Assembly: GCA_964351395.1 (NCBI GenBank)
Contig: CAYGOF010000021.1
Location: forward strand, 22,221-86,220
Length of the DNA stretch: 64,000 nucleotides
DNA from: Imperialibacter sp964351395
GTDB taxonomy: Bacteria; Bacteroidota; Bacteroidia; Cytophagales; Cyclobacteriaceae
Direction: 5' to 3'
The stretch's first letter is position 1. Each line of letters opens with the position of its first letter. The position numbers and the translations under genes are program-made. The notes under the pieces are model-generated. The model ran no database searches, was not told the origin of the DNA, and saw nothing but the letters and a program-made list of their open reading frames with translations. This document shows positions 54,022-62,814 of this stretch, piece by piece.

Positions 54022-55329
54022 ATGATTGAAACAAGTCTTAATTACAAAGTAAAAGACATTTCTCTAGCCGATTGGGGCAGGAAAGAAATCCGTCTTGCTG
54101 AAGCCGAAATGCCTGGTTTGATGGCGCTTCGCGAGGAGTATGGTGTTTCCAAGCCTCTCAAAGGAGCACGTATAGCCGGATGTTTGCATATGACTATTCA
54201 AACAGCGGTACTGATAGAAACCTTGATCGAACTGGGTGCTGATGTTACATGGTCATCTTGCAACATTTTTTCTACTCAGGATCATGCTGCAGCAGCAATT
54301 GCTGCTGCTGGAATTCCCGTTTACGCTTGGAAAGGCATGAATGCTGAGGAATTTGACTGGTGTATCGAGCAGACACTTTTCTTCGGCGAAGATCGCAAAC
54401 CACTCAATATGATTCTTGACGATGGTGGTGATCTTACCAATATGGTATTAGACAAATACCCTGAGTTTGTCCCTGGGATCAAAGGCCTTTCAGAAGAGAC
54501 TACAACTGGTGTGCACCGTTTGTACGAGCGGATGAAGAATGGTACGCTGCCTATGCCGGCTATTAACGTAAACGATTCTGTGACCAAGTCGAAGTTTGAC
54601 AATAAGTATGGTTGCCGTGAGTCACTTGTTGATGCTATTCGTAGAGCAACTGATGTGATGATGGCTGGAAAAGTGGCTGTCGTTGCTGGTTTCGGTGACG
54701 TTGGAAAGGGATCAGCCGAGTCGCTTAAAAGCTGTGGTGTAAGAGTGATCGTAACTGAAATTGACCCTATCTGTGCACTACAGGCAGCGATGGAAGGTTA
54801 TGAAGTGAAAAAAATAGCGACAGCTGTTAAAGAGGCTGACATCATCGTTACGGCTACAGGTAACAAAGACATTATCAAAGAAGAGCACTTCAGAAGCATG
54901 AAGGATAAGGCCATTGTGTGTAACATCGGTCACTTCGACAACGAAATTGACATGGCTTGGTTGAATAGCAACTACGGTCAAACGAAAGTGGAAATTAAGC
55001 CACAGGTAGACCTTTACAATATCGAAGGTTCTGAAGTTATAGTGTTGGCAGAAGGACGTTTGGTAAACCTTGGTTGTGCAACAGGTCATCCTTCGTTTGT
55101 GATGTCGAATAGCTTTACTAACCAAACGCTTGCACAAATCGAGCTTTGGACCAATACCGACAAATATGAAAACGCCGTGTATACCTTGCCTAAGCACCTC
55201 GATGAGAAGGTGGCACGACTACACCTGGCTAAGATCGGTTGTGAACTTGATTCGTTGACGCCTGATCAGGCGGAGTATATTGGTGTTTCAACCGAAGGAC
55301 CATACAAGCCTGATTATTACCGTTACTAA
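54022..55329 (+). CDS. ahcY: Adenosylhomocysteinase
   Basis: 435 aa. Family signature residues are visible: SCNIFSTQDHAAAAIAAAG (near 78-96), the NAD+-binding GFGDVGKGSAESL near 220-232, CNIGHFDNEIDM and the C-terminal tail PYKPDYYRY. It hydrolyses S-adenosylhomocysteine to homocysteine and adenosine in the cytoplasm and keeps methylation going. Stands alone with its own promoter and a strong terminator. Confidence 0.97.
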   Translation: MIETSLNYKVKDISLADWGRKEIRLAEAEMPGLMALREEYGVSKPLKGARIAGCLHMTIQTAVLIETLIELGADVTWSSCNIFSTQDHAAAAIAAAGIPVYAWKGMNAEEFDWCIEQTLFFGEDRKPLNMILDDGGDLTNMVLDKYPEFVPGIKGLSEETTTGVHRLYERMKNGTLPMPAINVNDSVTKSKFDNKYGCRESLVDAIRRATDVMMAGKVAVVAGFGDVGKGSAESLKSCGVRVIVTEIDPICALQAAMEGYEVKKIATAVKEADIIVTATGNKDIIKEEHFRSMKDKAIVCNIGHFDNEIDMAWLNSNYGQTKVEIKPQVDLYNIEGSEVIVLAEGRLVNLGCATGHPSFVMSNSFTNQTLAQIELWTNTDKYENAVYTLPKHLDEKVARLHLAKIGCELDSLTPDQAEYIGVSTEGPYKPDYYRY

Positions 55330-55360
55330 AATTACTGACAGAATTGCATGACAGAAAAAA

Positions 55361-55385
55361 AGGGGCTAAAATGCCCCTTTTTTTA
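55361..55385 (+). terminator. Intrinsic terminator of ahcY
   Basis: GGGGC and GCCCC with the loop TAAAAT, flanked by A and T runs, followed by eight T. Confidence 0.88.
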
Positions 55386-55531
55386 TTTTCTCTCGAAAAA
55401 AGGGCGACAAAGGTTCATTTGGCCGCAAAATAAGATCCAAAACAAAGTGAATACGGTTTTCGTTTCTTCTTTAAGGAGACTAATTCTAAATAGCTTGCCA
55501 GTTGGGCAAGGAATTTGCTGAATTTACATTT

Positions 55532-56134
55532 ATGTCAACGACCGTAACAGAAACCATGGAAGGGCCAAAGCGGCACAGCTATAGTGACTCTAAAAAGATG
55601 AAAATCTTTAACGGGGAATTTTTGCCGCACATTGACTCTATGTACAACTTTGCTTATCGTCTTACTTTCAACGACGACGAAGCCAAAGACCTCGTGCAGG
55701 AAACTTATTTTAAAGCTTTTCGATTTATTGATTCATTCCAGGAGGGAACCAACGCTAAAGCATGGTTGTTCCGAATATTGAAGAACAGCTTTATTAACGA
55801 CTTTAGGAAGAAAAGTAAAGAACCTTCTAAAGTAGATTATCAAGAGGTTGAAACTTATTACAACTCAGATGATGTTGATGAGCATATAACAGTAGACCTT
55901 AGGGTTGAAGCGCTTCAAAATATGATAGGGGATGAAGTGTCTAATGCACTTAATGCATTGGATGTAGACTTCAGAACAGTGATTATTTTATGTGACCTGG
56001 AAGGATTTACCTATGAAGAGATGGCCAAAATTTTGGACATCCCGATCGGGACTGTAAGGTCCAGACTACATAGAGCCAGAAATCTTCTAAAAGAGAAACT
56101 AAAATCATACGCCCAGACTATGGGCTTTAAGTAA
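55532..56134 (+). CDS. ECF-type RNA polymerase sigma factor
   Basis: 200 aa from ATG 55532; a TTG 30 bp upstream is in frame but less likely. Region 2 is MYNFAYRLTFNDDEAKDLVQETYFKAFR, with the 2.4 recognition part after it. Region 4 has the helix-turn-helix YEEMAKILDIPIGTVRSRLHRAR. No signal or receiver domain is fused. The next gene encodes a zinc-finger protein like anti-sigma factors, 34 bp away. Target genes unknown. Confidence 0.92.
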   Translation: MSTTVTETMEGPKRHSYSDSKKMKIFNGEFLPHIDSMYNFAYRLTFNDDEAKDLVQETYFKAFRFIDSFQEGTNAKAWLFRILKNSFINDFRKKSKEPSKVDYQEVETYYNSDDVDEHITVDLRVEALQNMIGDEVSNALNALDVDFRTVIILCDLEGFTYEEMAKILDIPIGTVRSRLHRARNLLKEKLKSYAQTMGFK

Positions 56135-56168
56135 TTTTTGTAATTTTCAAGATTGAAATTGATTGAGA

Positions 56169-56441
56169 ATGGAACAAAGTTCTGCAAATGAAGGTGGCTG
56201 CAAAGAATCAGTAAAGTGCATAGAAATTTTGCACTTGATGCTAGATAATGAAGCATCTTCACAAGAAGAAGACTATTTACGGGATCATTTGGATAGTTGT
56301 CTTCCCTGTTTAAAGAACTACGAAGTGGAGTCGCAGATTCGTAATATTTTGCGTACGAAACTTGAAAAACGTGAAGTTCCGTTAGATTTGCTCAACGCCA
56401 TCAAATCAAAAATTACTGTTTCCCCTGCCCCCAAAGGTTAA
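56169..56441 (+). CDS. Zinc-finger anti-sigma factor-like protein
   Basis: 90 aa from ATG 56169. The H-L-D-S-C-L-P-C segment is the HxxxCxxC zinc-binding motif of ZAS anti-sigma domains, preceded by the helix ESVKCIEILHLMLDNEAS. It is soluble with no membrane helix, unlike many anti-sigma factors. Placed directly after the ECF sigma gene and overlapping gmk by 1 bp. The sigma-binding role is inferred from position and motif. Confidence 0.8.
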   Translation: MEQSSANEGGCKESVKCIEILHLMLDNEASSQEEDYLRDHLDSCLPCLKNYEVESQIRNILRTKLEKREVPLDLLNAIKSKITVSPAPKG

Positions 56442-57001
56442 TGCGCAAAGCGATCATCTTCACTGCCCCGTCTGGGTCAGGTAAAACAACATTGGTAAAA
56501 CATCTTCTTGATCATATTCCGTCGCTGGTATTTTCAATTTCTGCAACCACTAGAAAACCAAGGAACGGCGAAGCTGATGGAAAAGACTATTACTTCCTTT
56601 CTGTCGATGATTTTCAATCAAAAATAAGTGATGGTTCGTTCGTTGAATGGGAAGAGGTCTATACTGGTGCCTTTTATGGAACGCTGAAGGAAGAAGTAGA
56701 GCGAATATGGTCGACGGGAAAGGATGTGATTTTTGACGTAGAAGTACACGGTGCGCTCAATATCAAGAAATACTTTGGAAATGATGCACTCGCAGTATTT
56801 GTGAAGGTGCCTGATTTAGGTACGTTGCAAAATCGGCTGGAAAAGAGAGATACCGAAACACCTGAGAGTCTTTTGAAGCGAGTACAAAAGGCAGAGTATG
56901 AGATGACTTTTGAAAAACACCTTGATACCACAGTTTTGAATGACGATTTGGAAAAGGCGAAAGAGTTGTCGCTTCAAATTGTGAAAGATTTTTTAGCTTA
57001 G
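56441..57001 (+). CDS. gmk: Guanylate kinase
   Basis: 186 aa. P-loop APSGSGKT at residues 9-16, the GMP-binding region with SATTRKPRNGEADGKDYYF, and VDVEVHGALNIKK-type FDVEVHGALNIKK. It phosphorylates GMP to GDP. The start overlaps the stop of the anti-sigma-like gene by one base; nadD follows 57 bp later. Confidence 0.95.
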   Translation: MRKAIIFTAPSGSGKTTLVKHLLDHIPSLVFSISATTRKPRNGEADGKDYYFLSVDDFQSKISDGSFVEWEEVYTGAFYGTLKEEVERIWSTGKDVIFDVEVHGALNIKKYFGNDALAVFVKVPDLGTLQNRLEKRDTETPESLLKRVQKAEYEMTFEKHLDTTVLNDDLEKAKELSLQIVKDFLA

Positions 57002-57058
57002 CGAATTAAGCTTTTCCTTGATGCTACAAATAGTCTGCGAACATTAAACCCCAAAAGG

Positions 57059-57631
57059 TTGAATATAGGTCTGTTTTTCGGCTCATTTAATCCAATTCAT
57101 ATTGGTCATCTAATTATTGCCAATACGATGTTGGAAAACGCTGATATCGACGAAGTATGGTTTGTGGTAAGTCCACAGAATCCCTTGAAAAGTAGAGGTA
57201 ATCTGGAACATGAATTCGATCGATACGATTTGGTGCAGTCTGCCATTCACGACAACTACCATTTCAAAGTTACTGATGTCGAATTTCATATGCCCAAACC
57301 AAGTTATACTGTTGACACATTGGCCTACCTAACAGACAAGCATCCGCAAAACAAGTTCAAACTAATTATTGGGGAGGATAACCTGGTAAGTTTTCCTAAA
57401 TGGAAAAACTTCGCGGTCATTTTGGAGAATTATGGGCTATTAGTGTATCCAAGGCCTTCGGCTACACCATCTGAACTTCGGAAGCACCCTAATGTAGAAG
57501 TTGTAGATGCACCTCTCCTGGATATTTCCGCTACTTTTATTCGAAAGCAAATCAAAACAAATAGATCAGTAAAGTATCTAATTCCTGATAGCGTGTACGA
57601 GTCGATTAATCGCAAGAAGCTGTATAAATAG
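57059..57631 (+). CDS. nadD: Nicotinate-nucleotide adenylyltransferase
   Basis: 190 aa with a TTG start at 57059, AAAAGG immediately before. GSFNPIHIGH (8-17) contains the HxGH nucleotidyltransferase motif, and SATFIRK near the C-terminus is the second ATP-binding motif. It makes nicotinate adenine dinucleotide for NAD synthesis. Transcribed with gmk; convergent with frr. Confidence 0.93.
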   Translation: MNIGLFFGSFNPIHIGHLIIANTMLENADIDEVWFVVSPQNPLKSRGNLEHEFDRYDLVQSAIHDNYHFKVTDVEFHMPKPSYTVDTLAYLTDKHPQNKFKLIIGEDNLVSFPKWKNFAVILENYGLLVYPRPSATPSELRKHPNVEVVDAPLLDISATFIRKQIKTNRSVKYLIPDSVYESINRKKLYK

Positions 57632-57667
57632 AAAAGGGCCTGAAGCTAAACTCCAAACCCTTTTTAA
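57632..57667. terminator. Bidirectional terminator between nadD and frr
   Basis: AAAAGGG (57632-57638) and CCCTTTT (57658-57664) flank a 19-base loop; T runs on both strands suit two-way termination. Confidence 0.5.
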
Positions 57668-57685
57668 TACGCTCCTAAACGACTC

Positions 57686-58249
57686 TTATACGGTCATAAT
57701 CTCAGTTTCTTTTGCGTCGACAAGTTTGTCGATTTTCACAGCGTGAGCATCAGTAAGTTTTTGAACTTCATCCTCAGCTCTCTTTACATCATCTTCAGAG
57801 GCGCCTTCTTTTGTCAGCTTTCTGATGGATTCGTTGGCATCCTTTCTGATGTTTCTGGTGCTAACCTTTGCTGTTTCAGCCTCTGCTTTAACCTGCTTCA
57901 CAAGGTTTTTTCGTCTCTCTTCGGTTAACGGCGGAACGTTGATCATCACCATTTCCCCGTTGTTTTGGGGGTTCAGCCCAAGGTCGCTGTTGATGATAGC
58001 TTTTTCTATCTCGCCAATCATGTTTTTTTCCCATGGCTTGATTGCCAATGTCCGCGCATCTGGAGTGTTGATCGAAGCAACTTGTTGCAATGGCGTCATT
58101 GCTCCATAATAATTTACCATGATGCCGTCGAGCATATTAGGCATAGCCTTTCCGGCTCTTATTTTTGCTAATTCGGCGGAAAAATGAACGATGGCCTTAT
58201 CCATCAATTCTTTAGCCTCGTCTAGAAATAGTTGTATCTCTTCATTCAT
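57686..58249 (-). CDS. frr: Ribosome recycling factor
   Basis: 187 aa. LAKIRAGKAMPNMLDGI, the PWEKNMIGEIEKAI region and the helix with RRKNLVKQVK are the usual RRF blocks. It splits post-termination ribosomes together with EF-G. Directly downstream of pyrH on the minus strand, 11 bp away, a pairing seen in many bacteria. Confidence 0.95.
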   Translation of the reverse strand: MNEEIQLFLDEAKELMDKAIVHFSAELAKIRAGKAMPNMLDGIMVNYYGAMTPLQQVASINTPDARTLAIKPWEKNMIGEIEKAIINSDLGLNPQNNGEMVMINVPPLTEERRKNLVKQVKAEAETAKVSTRNIRKDANESIRKLTKEGASEDDVKRAEDEVQKLTDAHAVKIDKLVDAKETEIMTV

Positions 58250-58260
58250 TTTTACTAGAG

Positions 58261-58965
58261 TTAGTTTATAAGCGTACCCACTTCCTCACCTTTTACAACA
58301 TTGATCAGGTTGCCGGGTTTGTTCATGTCAAAAACGATAATTGGTAAGTTGTTTTCCTGGCAAAGCGTAAATGCTGTCATGTCCATTACGTTCAGCCCCT
58401 TTTCATATACTTCTTGAAACGAAATTTTTGAATACCGGGTAGCTGTAGGGTCTTTCTCTGGATCTGCAGAATAAACGCCATCGACACGTGTTCCTTTCAA
58501 AACAACGTCAGCCTCAATTTCGATTGCCCGCAGGCTGGCCGTTGAATCTGTAGTGAAATAGGGATTACCTATTCCAGCACCAAAAATAACTATTCTTCCT
58601 TTTTCCAGGTGCCTGATAGCTCTCCTTCTGATAAAAGGCTCGCAAACTTGCTCCATCTTTATACCTGACATAAGTCGGGTAAACATACCATGAGCTTCAA
58701 GTGCGCTTTGCAACGCCATGGCATTTATTACCGTAGCAAGCATACCCATGTAATCACCTTGCACTCGATCAATTCCAATCGTCGAAGATTGAACTCCACG
58801 GAAAATATTACCACCACCGATCACAATGGCCACTTCAATTCCCTCATCTTTCACTTTCCTGATTTCCTGGGCATATTGCTCGAGTTTTAATGGATCGATA
58901 CCGTATTTCTGGGTGCCCATTAGCGCTTCTCCGCTAAGTTTGAGTAATATTCGCTTGTATTTCAT
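58261..58965 (-). CDS. pyrH: Uridylate kinase
   Basis: 234 aa from ATG 58965. The frame runs 18 codons further up, but PyrH proteins begin with MKYKRILLKLSGEAL. VIGGGNIFRG, the MATVINAMALQ-like MLATVINAMALQ and the VYSADPEKDPTA segment are typical. It phosphorylates UMP to UDP and is hexameric. Precedes frr. Confidence 0.95.
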   Translation of the reverse strand: MKYKRILLKLSGEALMGTQKYGIDPLKLEQYAQEIRKVKDEGIEVAIVIGGGNIFRGVQSSTIGIDRVQGDYMGMLATVINAMALQSALEAHGMFTRLMSGIKMEQVCEPFIRRRAIRHLEKGRIVIFGAGIGNPYFTTDSTASLRAIEIEADVVLKGTRVDGVYSADPEKDPTATRYSKISFQEVYEKGLNVMDMTAFTLCQENNLPIIVFDMNKPGNLINVVKGEEVGTLIN

Positions 58966-59046
58966 AGAGCAGGGTAGTCGTGCTTTTTTGTGGGTCAAAA
59001 GAATGGTTAAATCAGGCAAATATAAATGAAAGCCATCGACTATGCC

Positions 59047-59550
59047 TTAGGAAAATGTAATAAGTACCTGATTTTTTTCCACACTTTGTCCTTTTTCAAC
59101 AGAGATAGCTTTGATTATTCCATCGCCGGGGGACTTGAGCACATTTTCCATTTTCATCGCCTCAAGGATAAGAAGTGGATCACCTAAGTGGACTTCCTGT
59201 CCTTCAATGATCTTTATTTCATGTATAAGACCTGGCATGGGAGCTTTTAGATCATTTGCTTTTTTTGCAACGGTGGCCGAAATACCCAGCTTCTCCAGGA
59301 GGATATCCATTTTGTCTTTAACGATGACATCTGTTTTTTTTCCATTCACCAGTAGGGAAACTGACTTATTAGATTTATCAGCAGAGATAATTTCAACATC
59401 GAAGGTTTGATGATCCTTAATGACGTGAAAATGATTGGCCCTGATTTCGACAAACTCATAAGGAAAGGCTTTTCCATTGATTGATACCTCCCCGTTAGTT
59501 TGATAATCGATCTCAATTTCTTTTTGACCTTTTATAAGTACTTTCGCCAT
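59047..59550 (-). CDS. Biotin carboxyl carrier protein (acyl-CoA carboxylase)
   Basis: 167 aa from ATG 59550; nine more in-frame codons upstream are unlikely. The C-terminal ~75 residues are a biotinyl domain with LEAMKMEN, the biotin-accepting Lys being K133, after KAPMPGLIHEI. The N-terminal ~90 residues resemble carrier proteins of propionyl- or methylmalonyl-type carboxylases rather than AccB. No carboxylase subunit is adjacent. BirA (53175-53936) is expected to modify it. Divergent from the M1 peptidase. Confidence 0.85.
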   Translation of the reverse strand: MAKVLIKGQKEIEIDYQTNGEVSINGKAFPYEFVEIRANHFHVIKDHQTFDVEIISADKSNKSVSLLVNGKKTDVIVKDKMDILLEKLGISATVAKKANDLKAPMPGLIHEIKIIEGQEVHLGDPLLILEAMKMENVLKSPGDGIIKAISVEKGQSVEKNQVLITFS

Positions 59551-59593
59551 GAATTCTTTTTTGGCAAAATACAACAATATATTTTGTGACCAT

Positions 59594-62146
59594 ATGGTGA
59601 GTAAGATAATTGGAAATCGGCAGCTTCCCTTCAGCTATTCTTTAGTTGCTTTGCTAATAGTTGCGCTTGAAATTGTTGGCTGTAGGCCTTCTTATACTCC
59701 CTCCTCAATAGCTGAGACAGCACCCATCATAGAAGTTGACTTGCCTCCTTACCAGCCTTCAATACCGAGGTTTTTTGACATTCTTCATACTGAGCTGAAT
59801 TTGGAATTTGACTGGACCAACAAGTGGGTGGTAGGCGAAGCTGTGATCACTCTAAAACCATTCTTTTACCCTCAGGACCAATTGGTACTTGATGGAAAGA
59901 GTTTTGAGGTTATCGGTTGTGATCTGGTCAAGAATGCTGACTTGGCGCCTTTAAGTTACGACTACGACGGAGAAAACATCTTCATTGACCTGGAGGATGA
60001 ATACCAAAGAACCGATACGTTGAAAGTAAGGATAAAATATATTGCGAAACCGTATGAGCGAGTCGCGAAAACAGGACAAGCGGTTACGTCTGACAGAGGA
60101 CTTTTCTTCATTAACCCGACTGAAAGTGATACCCTGAAGCCAAAGCAGATTTGGACGCAGGGTGAAACTCAATTCAACTCTTGCTGGTTTCCAACCATTG
60201 ACGCACCAAACGAACGATTTACGCAAGATATTTTTCTGACTGTCGATTCTACTCTTACCACACTGTCCAATGGCGTGTTGCAATCATCAGTGTTGGTAGG
60301 GGATGGGCTCAAAAAAGATCATTGGAAACTAGATCAACCACATGCACCCTATCTGGCAATGATTGCCGTCGGTCAGTTTGCGATGGTAGACGACTGGGCT
60401 GATTCTCTTCAACTAGGTTACTTTGTAGAGCCTGCTTATAAGGGTTATGCTAAAGATATTTTTGGGAATACGCCGGAAATGATCGCTTTCTTTTCGGATA
60501 TATTGAAATATCCGTACCCCTGGGCGAAGTATGACCAGGTAGTGGTCAGGGATTTCGTCTCTGGCGCGATGGAGAATACTACCACCTCCGTTTTTATGGA
60601 AGATTTAATGGTTTCTCGAAGAGAATTACTAGATGATCATTGGGACGGTATCATTGCCCATGAATTGTTTCATCAATGGTTTGGTGACCTGGTAACTTGT
60701 GAGTCATGGGCCAATGTGGCACTCAACGAGGGGTTTGCCAACTATAGCGAATATTTATGGAATGAATACAAGTACGGAAAAGAGGAAGCTGACTACAATT
60801 TGTGGATGGAAAAGGATGATTACCTGGCCGAGGTGGCTGGCGGAAAGCTGGAGCCAATCATCAACTATTTCTACGAGAATCCTGATGACTTATTCGACAG
60901 CCATCGTTACTCTAAAGCTGGACTGGTATTGCACATGCTTCGTAATTACGTGGGAGATAAAGCCTTTTTCGCAGCACTCAATTATTATCTGGTAGCTAAC
61001 GCCTATTCTTCAGTCGAAATAAACGACTTGAGGAAGGCTTTTGAAGCAACGACAGGGGAGGACTTACAATGGTTTTTTGAGCAATGGTTTGAACTGCCAG
61101 GCCACCCGGTACTGGAAGTGTTAACGTCGTATGAAAATGACAGCCTGACTATCACTATCAATCAAGTGCAAGTATCGGATTCGATAGGACTTTTTGTATT
61201 TCCATTGGACATCCAGATTTGGCAAGAAAATGAAGTTACCATGCATGAAGTGTTAGTGGATGCGCCGCAAATGTCACTAACAATAGCATTGGATAAATCA
61301 CCTACACTTGTGGAAGTAGATCCTACTCGTGTTTTATTGGCAGAGATCTACCAGCCAAAAACCAGTGACGAACTGTTGCTCGCTTTTTCTAATGGAAGTT
61401 CTTTTGAACTTAGGCGGGAAGCCCTTGAAACACTGTTTTCGGAGGGAGATTCGATTACGATTGGCAAGGCCGCTTTGTATGGCTTGGCCGACACTTCGCC
61501 ACGCCTTCGGGAGCTGACATTGGACAACCTGGGCGGACGAGGACATTTGCAAGTTAAGCGTGTAGCTGAAGCAGTAAGGGACTTAACGACAGATAGTAGT
61601 GCTCATGTGAGAGCGGCAGCTTTTAGTGCCTACGGTCAGGCTCAAACGGCTGATGGACTTGAGGTGATGAAAAAGGCTCTTGGAGATTCGTCCTACAGCG
61701 TCGTTGGAGCGGGGCTTGAGGTATTACTTCCCGTCTACACTGAGCAACCACTTTGGTTAGATGATTTTCTAGCTATCCGGCATTTAAATGTGGCTGCACC
61801 AATAGCAGGTTACTTCAACATGCAATTGGATAAAGATCACCTCTCATGGTATGTGGAAAACCTTCTTAGCTTTCACGGAATGGATCGTTGGCTGTTCTTG
61901 CAATATTTCGTTGAGTATATCGTGTTGACGGAACTTTACAACGAGCCAATGAGCCTGGATGCTTTAGCGTATATCGCTACCGATGATAGCGAATATTTCA
62001 ATAGGGTAGCAGCTTTTCAATCGTTAACGCTGGTTGTGCCTGAAACTGAAGAAAATAGAGCCCAACTTCTGAAAATAGCTGATAGTGAACAGGATAGCCG
62101 GGCAAGAGGGGTTATGTTTAGCCTTCTTTCCGCTGAAGGCAAATGA
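59594..62146 (+). CDS. M1 family metallo-aminopeptidase lipoprotein
   Basis: 850 aa from ATG 59594; the frame is open from 59549, overlapping the divergent gene. Lipobox EIVGC with Cys30. The zinc site is H356-E-x-x-H360-x18-E379 and the exopeptidase motif is GAMENTTTS. Residues ~600-850 form HEAT-like helices in place of the usual C-terminal domain. It removes N-terminal residues from peptides in the periplasm. The zinc motif is complete, so an active enzyme is likely. Confidence 0.9.
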   Translation: MVSKIIGNRQLPFSYSLVALLIVALEIVGCRPSYTPSSIAETAPIIEVDLPPYQPSIPRFFDILHTELNLEFDWTNKWVVGEAVITLKPFFYPQDQLVLDGKSFEVIGCDLVKNADLAPLSYDYDGENIFIDLEDEYQRTDTLKVRIKYIAKPYERVAKTGQAVTSDRGLFFINPTESDTLKPKQIWTQGETQFNSCWFPTIDAPNERFTQDIFLTVDSTLTTLSNGVLQSSVLVGDGLKKDHWKLDQPHAPYLAMIAVGQFAMVDDWADSLQLGYFVEPAYKGYAKDIFGNTPEMIAFFSDILKYPYPWAKYDQVVVRDFVSGAMENTTTSVFMEDLMVSRRELLDDHWDGIIAHELFHQWFGDLVTCESWANVALNEGFANYSEYLWNEYKYGKEEADYNLWMEKDDYLAEVAGGKLEPIINYFYENPDDLFDSHRYSKAGLVLHMLRNYVGDKAFFAALNYYLVANAYSSVEINDLRKAFEATTGEDLQWFFEQWFELPGHPVLEVLTSYENDSLTITINQVQVSDSIGLFVFPLDIQIWQENEVTMHEVLVDAPQMSLTIALDKSPTLVEVDPTRVLLAEIYQPKTSDELLLAFSNGSSFELRREALETLFSEGDSITIGKAALYGLADTSPRLRELTLDNLGGRGHLQVKRVAEAVRDLTTDSSAHVRAAAFSAYGQAQTADGLEVMKKALGDSSYSVVGAGLEVLLPVYTEQPLWLDDFLAIRHLNVAAPIAGYFNMQLDKDHLSWYVENLLSFHGMDRWLFLQYFVEYIVLTELYNEPMSLDALAYIATDDSEYFNRVAAFQSLTLVVPETEENRAQLLKIADSEQDSRARGVMFSLLSAEGK

Positions 62147-62151
62147 GAAAG

Positions 62152-62183
62152 GAAAAATAGGTTAGGAATATTTTCTATTTTTC
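62152..62183 (+). terminator. Hairpin after the M1 peptidase gene
   Basis: GAAAAATAG and CTATTTTTC pair perfectly across 14 bases; the stem is A+T-rich and ends in a T tract. Lies 5 bp after the stop. Confidence 0.5.
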
Positions 62184-62192
62184 AATCAATTA

Positions 62193-62223
62193 TTTGAATA
62201 AAACCAAAAAGCGTATAATTTTG
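62193..62223 (+). promoter_or_regulatory. Consensus Bacteroidota promoter of the tRNA-tuf operon
   Basis: TTTG at 62193-62196, 19 bases, then TAATTTTG at 62216-62223. Both boxes match the TTTG/TAnnTTTG consensus exactly. Predicted transcription start is about 62229, ahead of tRNA-Tyr. Confidence 0.75.
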
Positions 62224-62240
62224 CACTTCCTTTTAGAAAC

Positions 62241-62263
62241 AGGCCTTGAAGAGGCCTTTTTTT
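62241..62263 (+). terminator. Terminator-like hairpin in the tRNA-tuf leader
   Basis: AGGCCT and AGGCCT form a 6-bp stem with loop TGAAG, followed by six or more T. It lies just downstream of the promoter and before tRNA-Tyr, so it may act as an attenuator or protect against upstream read-through. Confidence 0.55.
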
Positions 62264-62294
62264 AACGGTTGTTCTTAGTCATTTTGTTTGAATT

Positions 62295-62377
62295 GGGGGA
62301 ATACCAAAGCGGCCAACTGGGGCAGACTGTAAATCTGCTGACTTATGTCTTCAGAGGTTCGAATCCTCTTTCCCCCA
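62295..62377 (+). tRNA. tRNA-Tyr (GTA)
   Basis: 83 bases including the discriminator A. Acceptor GGGGGAA pairs with TTCCCCC; anticodon loop CTGTAAA with GTA; long variable arm as expected of a class II tRNA; TTCGAAT in the T loop. Confidence 0.96.
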
Positions 62378-62459
62378 CAACGAAAGTTCTTTGTTTAGGA
62401 CGTGTAATTGTATAACTTGCACGCCCTTTGAGTAAAGGACGTCAAACGTAGTACATTTT

Positions 62460-62532
62460 GCGGGCGTAGCTCAGTTGGTAGAGCGACAGCCTTCCAAGCT
62501 GTAGGTCGCCGGTTCGAACCTGGTCGCCCGCT
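62460..62532 (+). tRNA. tRNA-Gly (TCC)
   Basis: 73 bases. Acceptor GCGGGCG pairs with CGCCCGC; D arm GCTCAGTTGGTAGAGC; anticodon TCC in CTTCCAA; T loop TTCGAAC. Confidence 0.96.
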
Positions 62533-62539
62533 CTAGACA

Positions 62540-62588
62540 AAGAACATAAGGGGTGGAGTTTTTCATCATTTATGTTCTTGTTTTCTTT
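62540..62588 (+). terminator. Inverted repeat between tRNA-Gly and tRNA-Thr
   Basis: AAGAACATAA (62540-62549) and TTATGTTCTT (62570-62579) are perfect complements around a 20-base loop, followed by GTTTTCTTT. It could terminate part of the transcripts or guide tRNA processing. Confidence 0.45.
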
Positions 62589-62682
62589 ATGAACCGTAGT
62601 GCTAGAATGCCTGTGACGGTTGGTTTTTCGCCTCAGGTAGCAGCTCGACGGGGCAAGGCTTTGTAGTGAACAAAGTCGTTTT

Positions 62683-62754
<72 letters not shown>

Positions 62755-62814
62755 CACTGTGTTTTGAACATCTATTAACTGATATATTAATAACTAAATC
62801 GAGGATTATCAAAT

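Noticed and set aside
62451..62460. Promoter -7 box (TACATTTTG) directly before tRNA-Gly
   Set aside because: Transcription would start inside the mature tRNA, so it cannot serve this gene.
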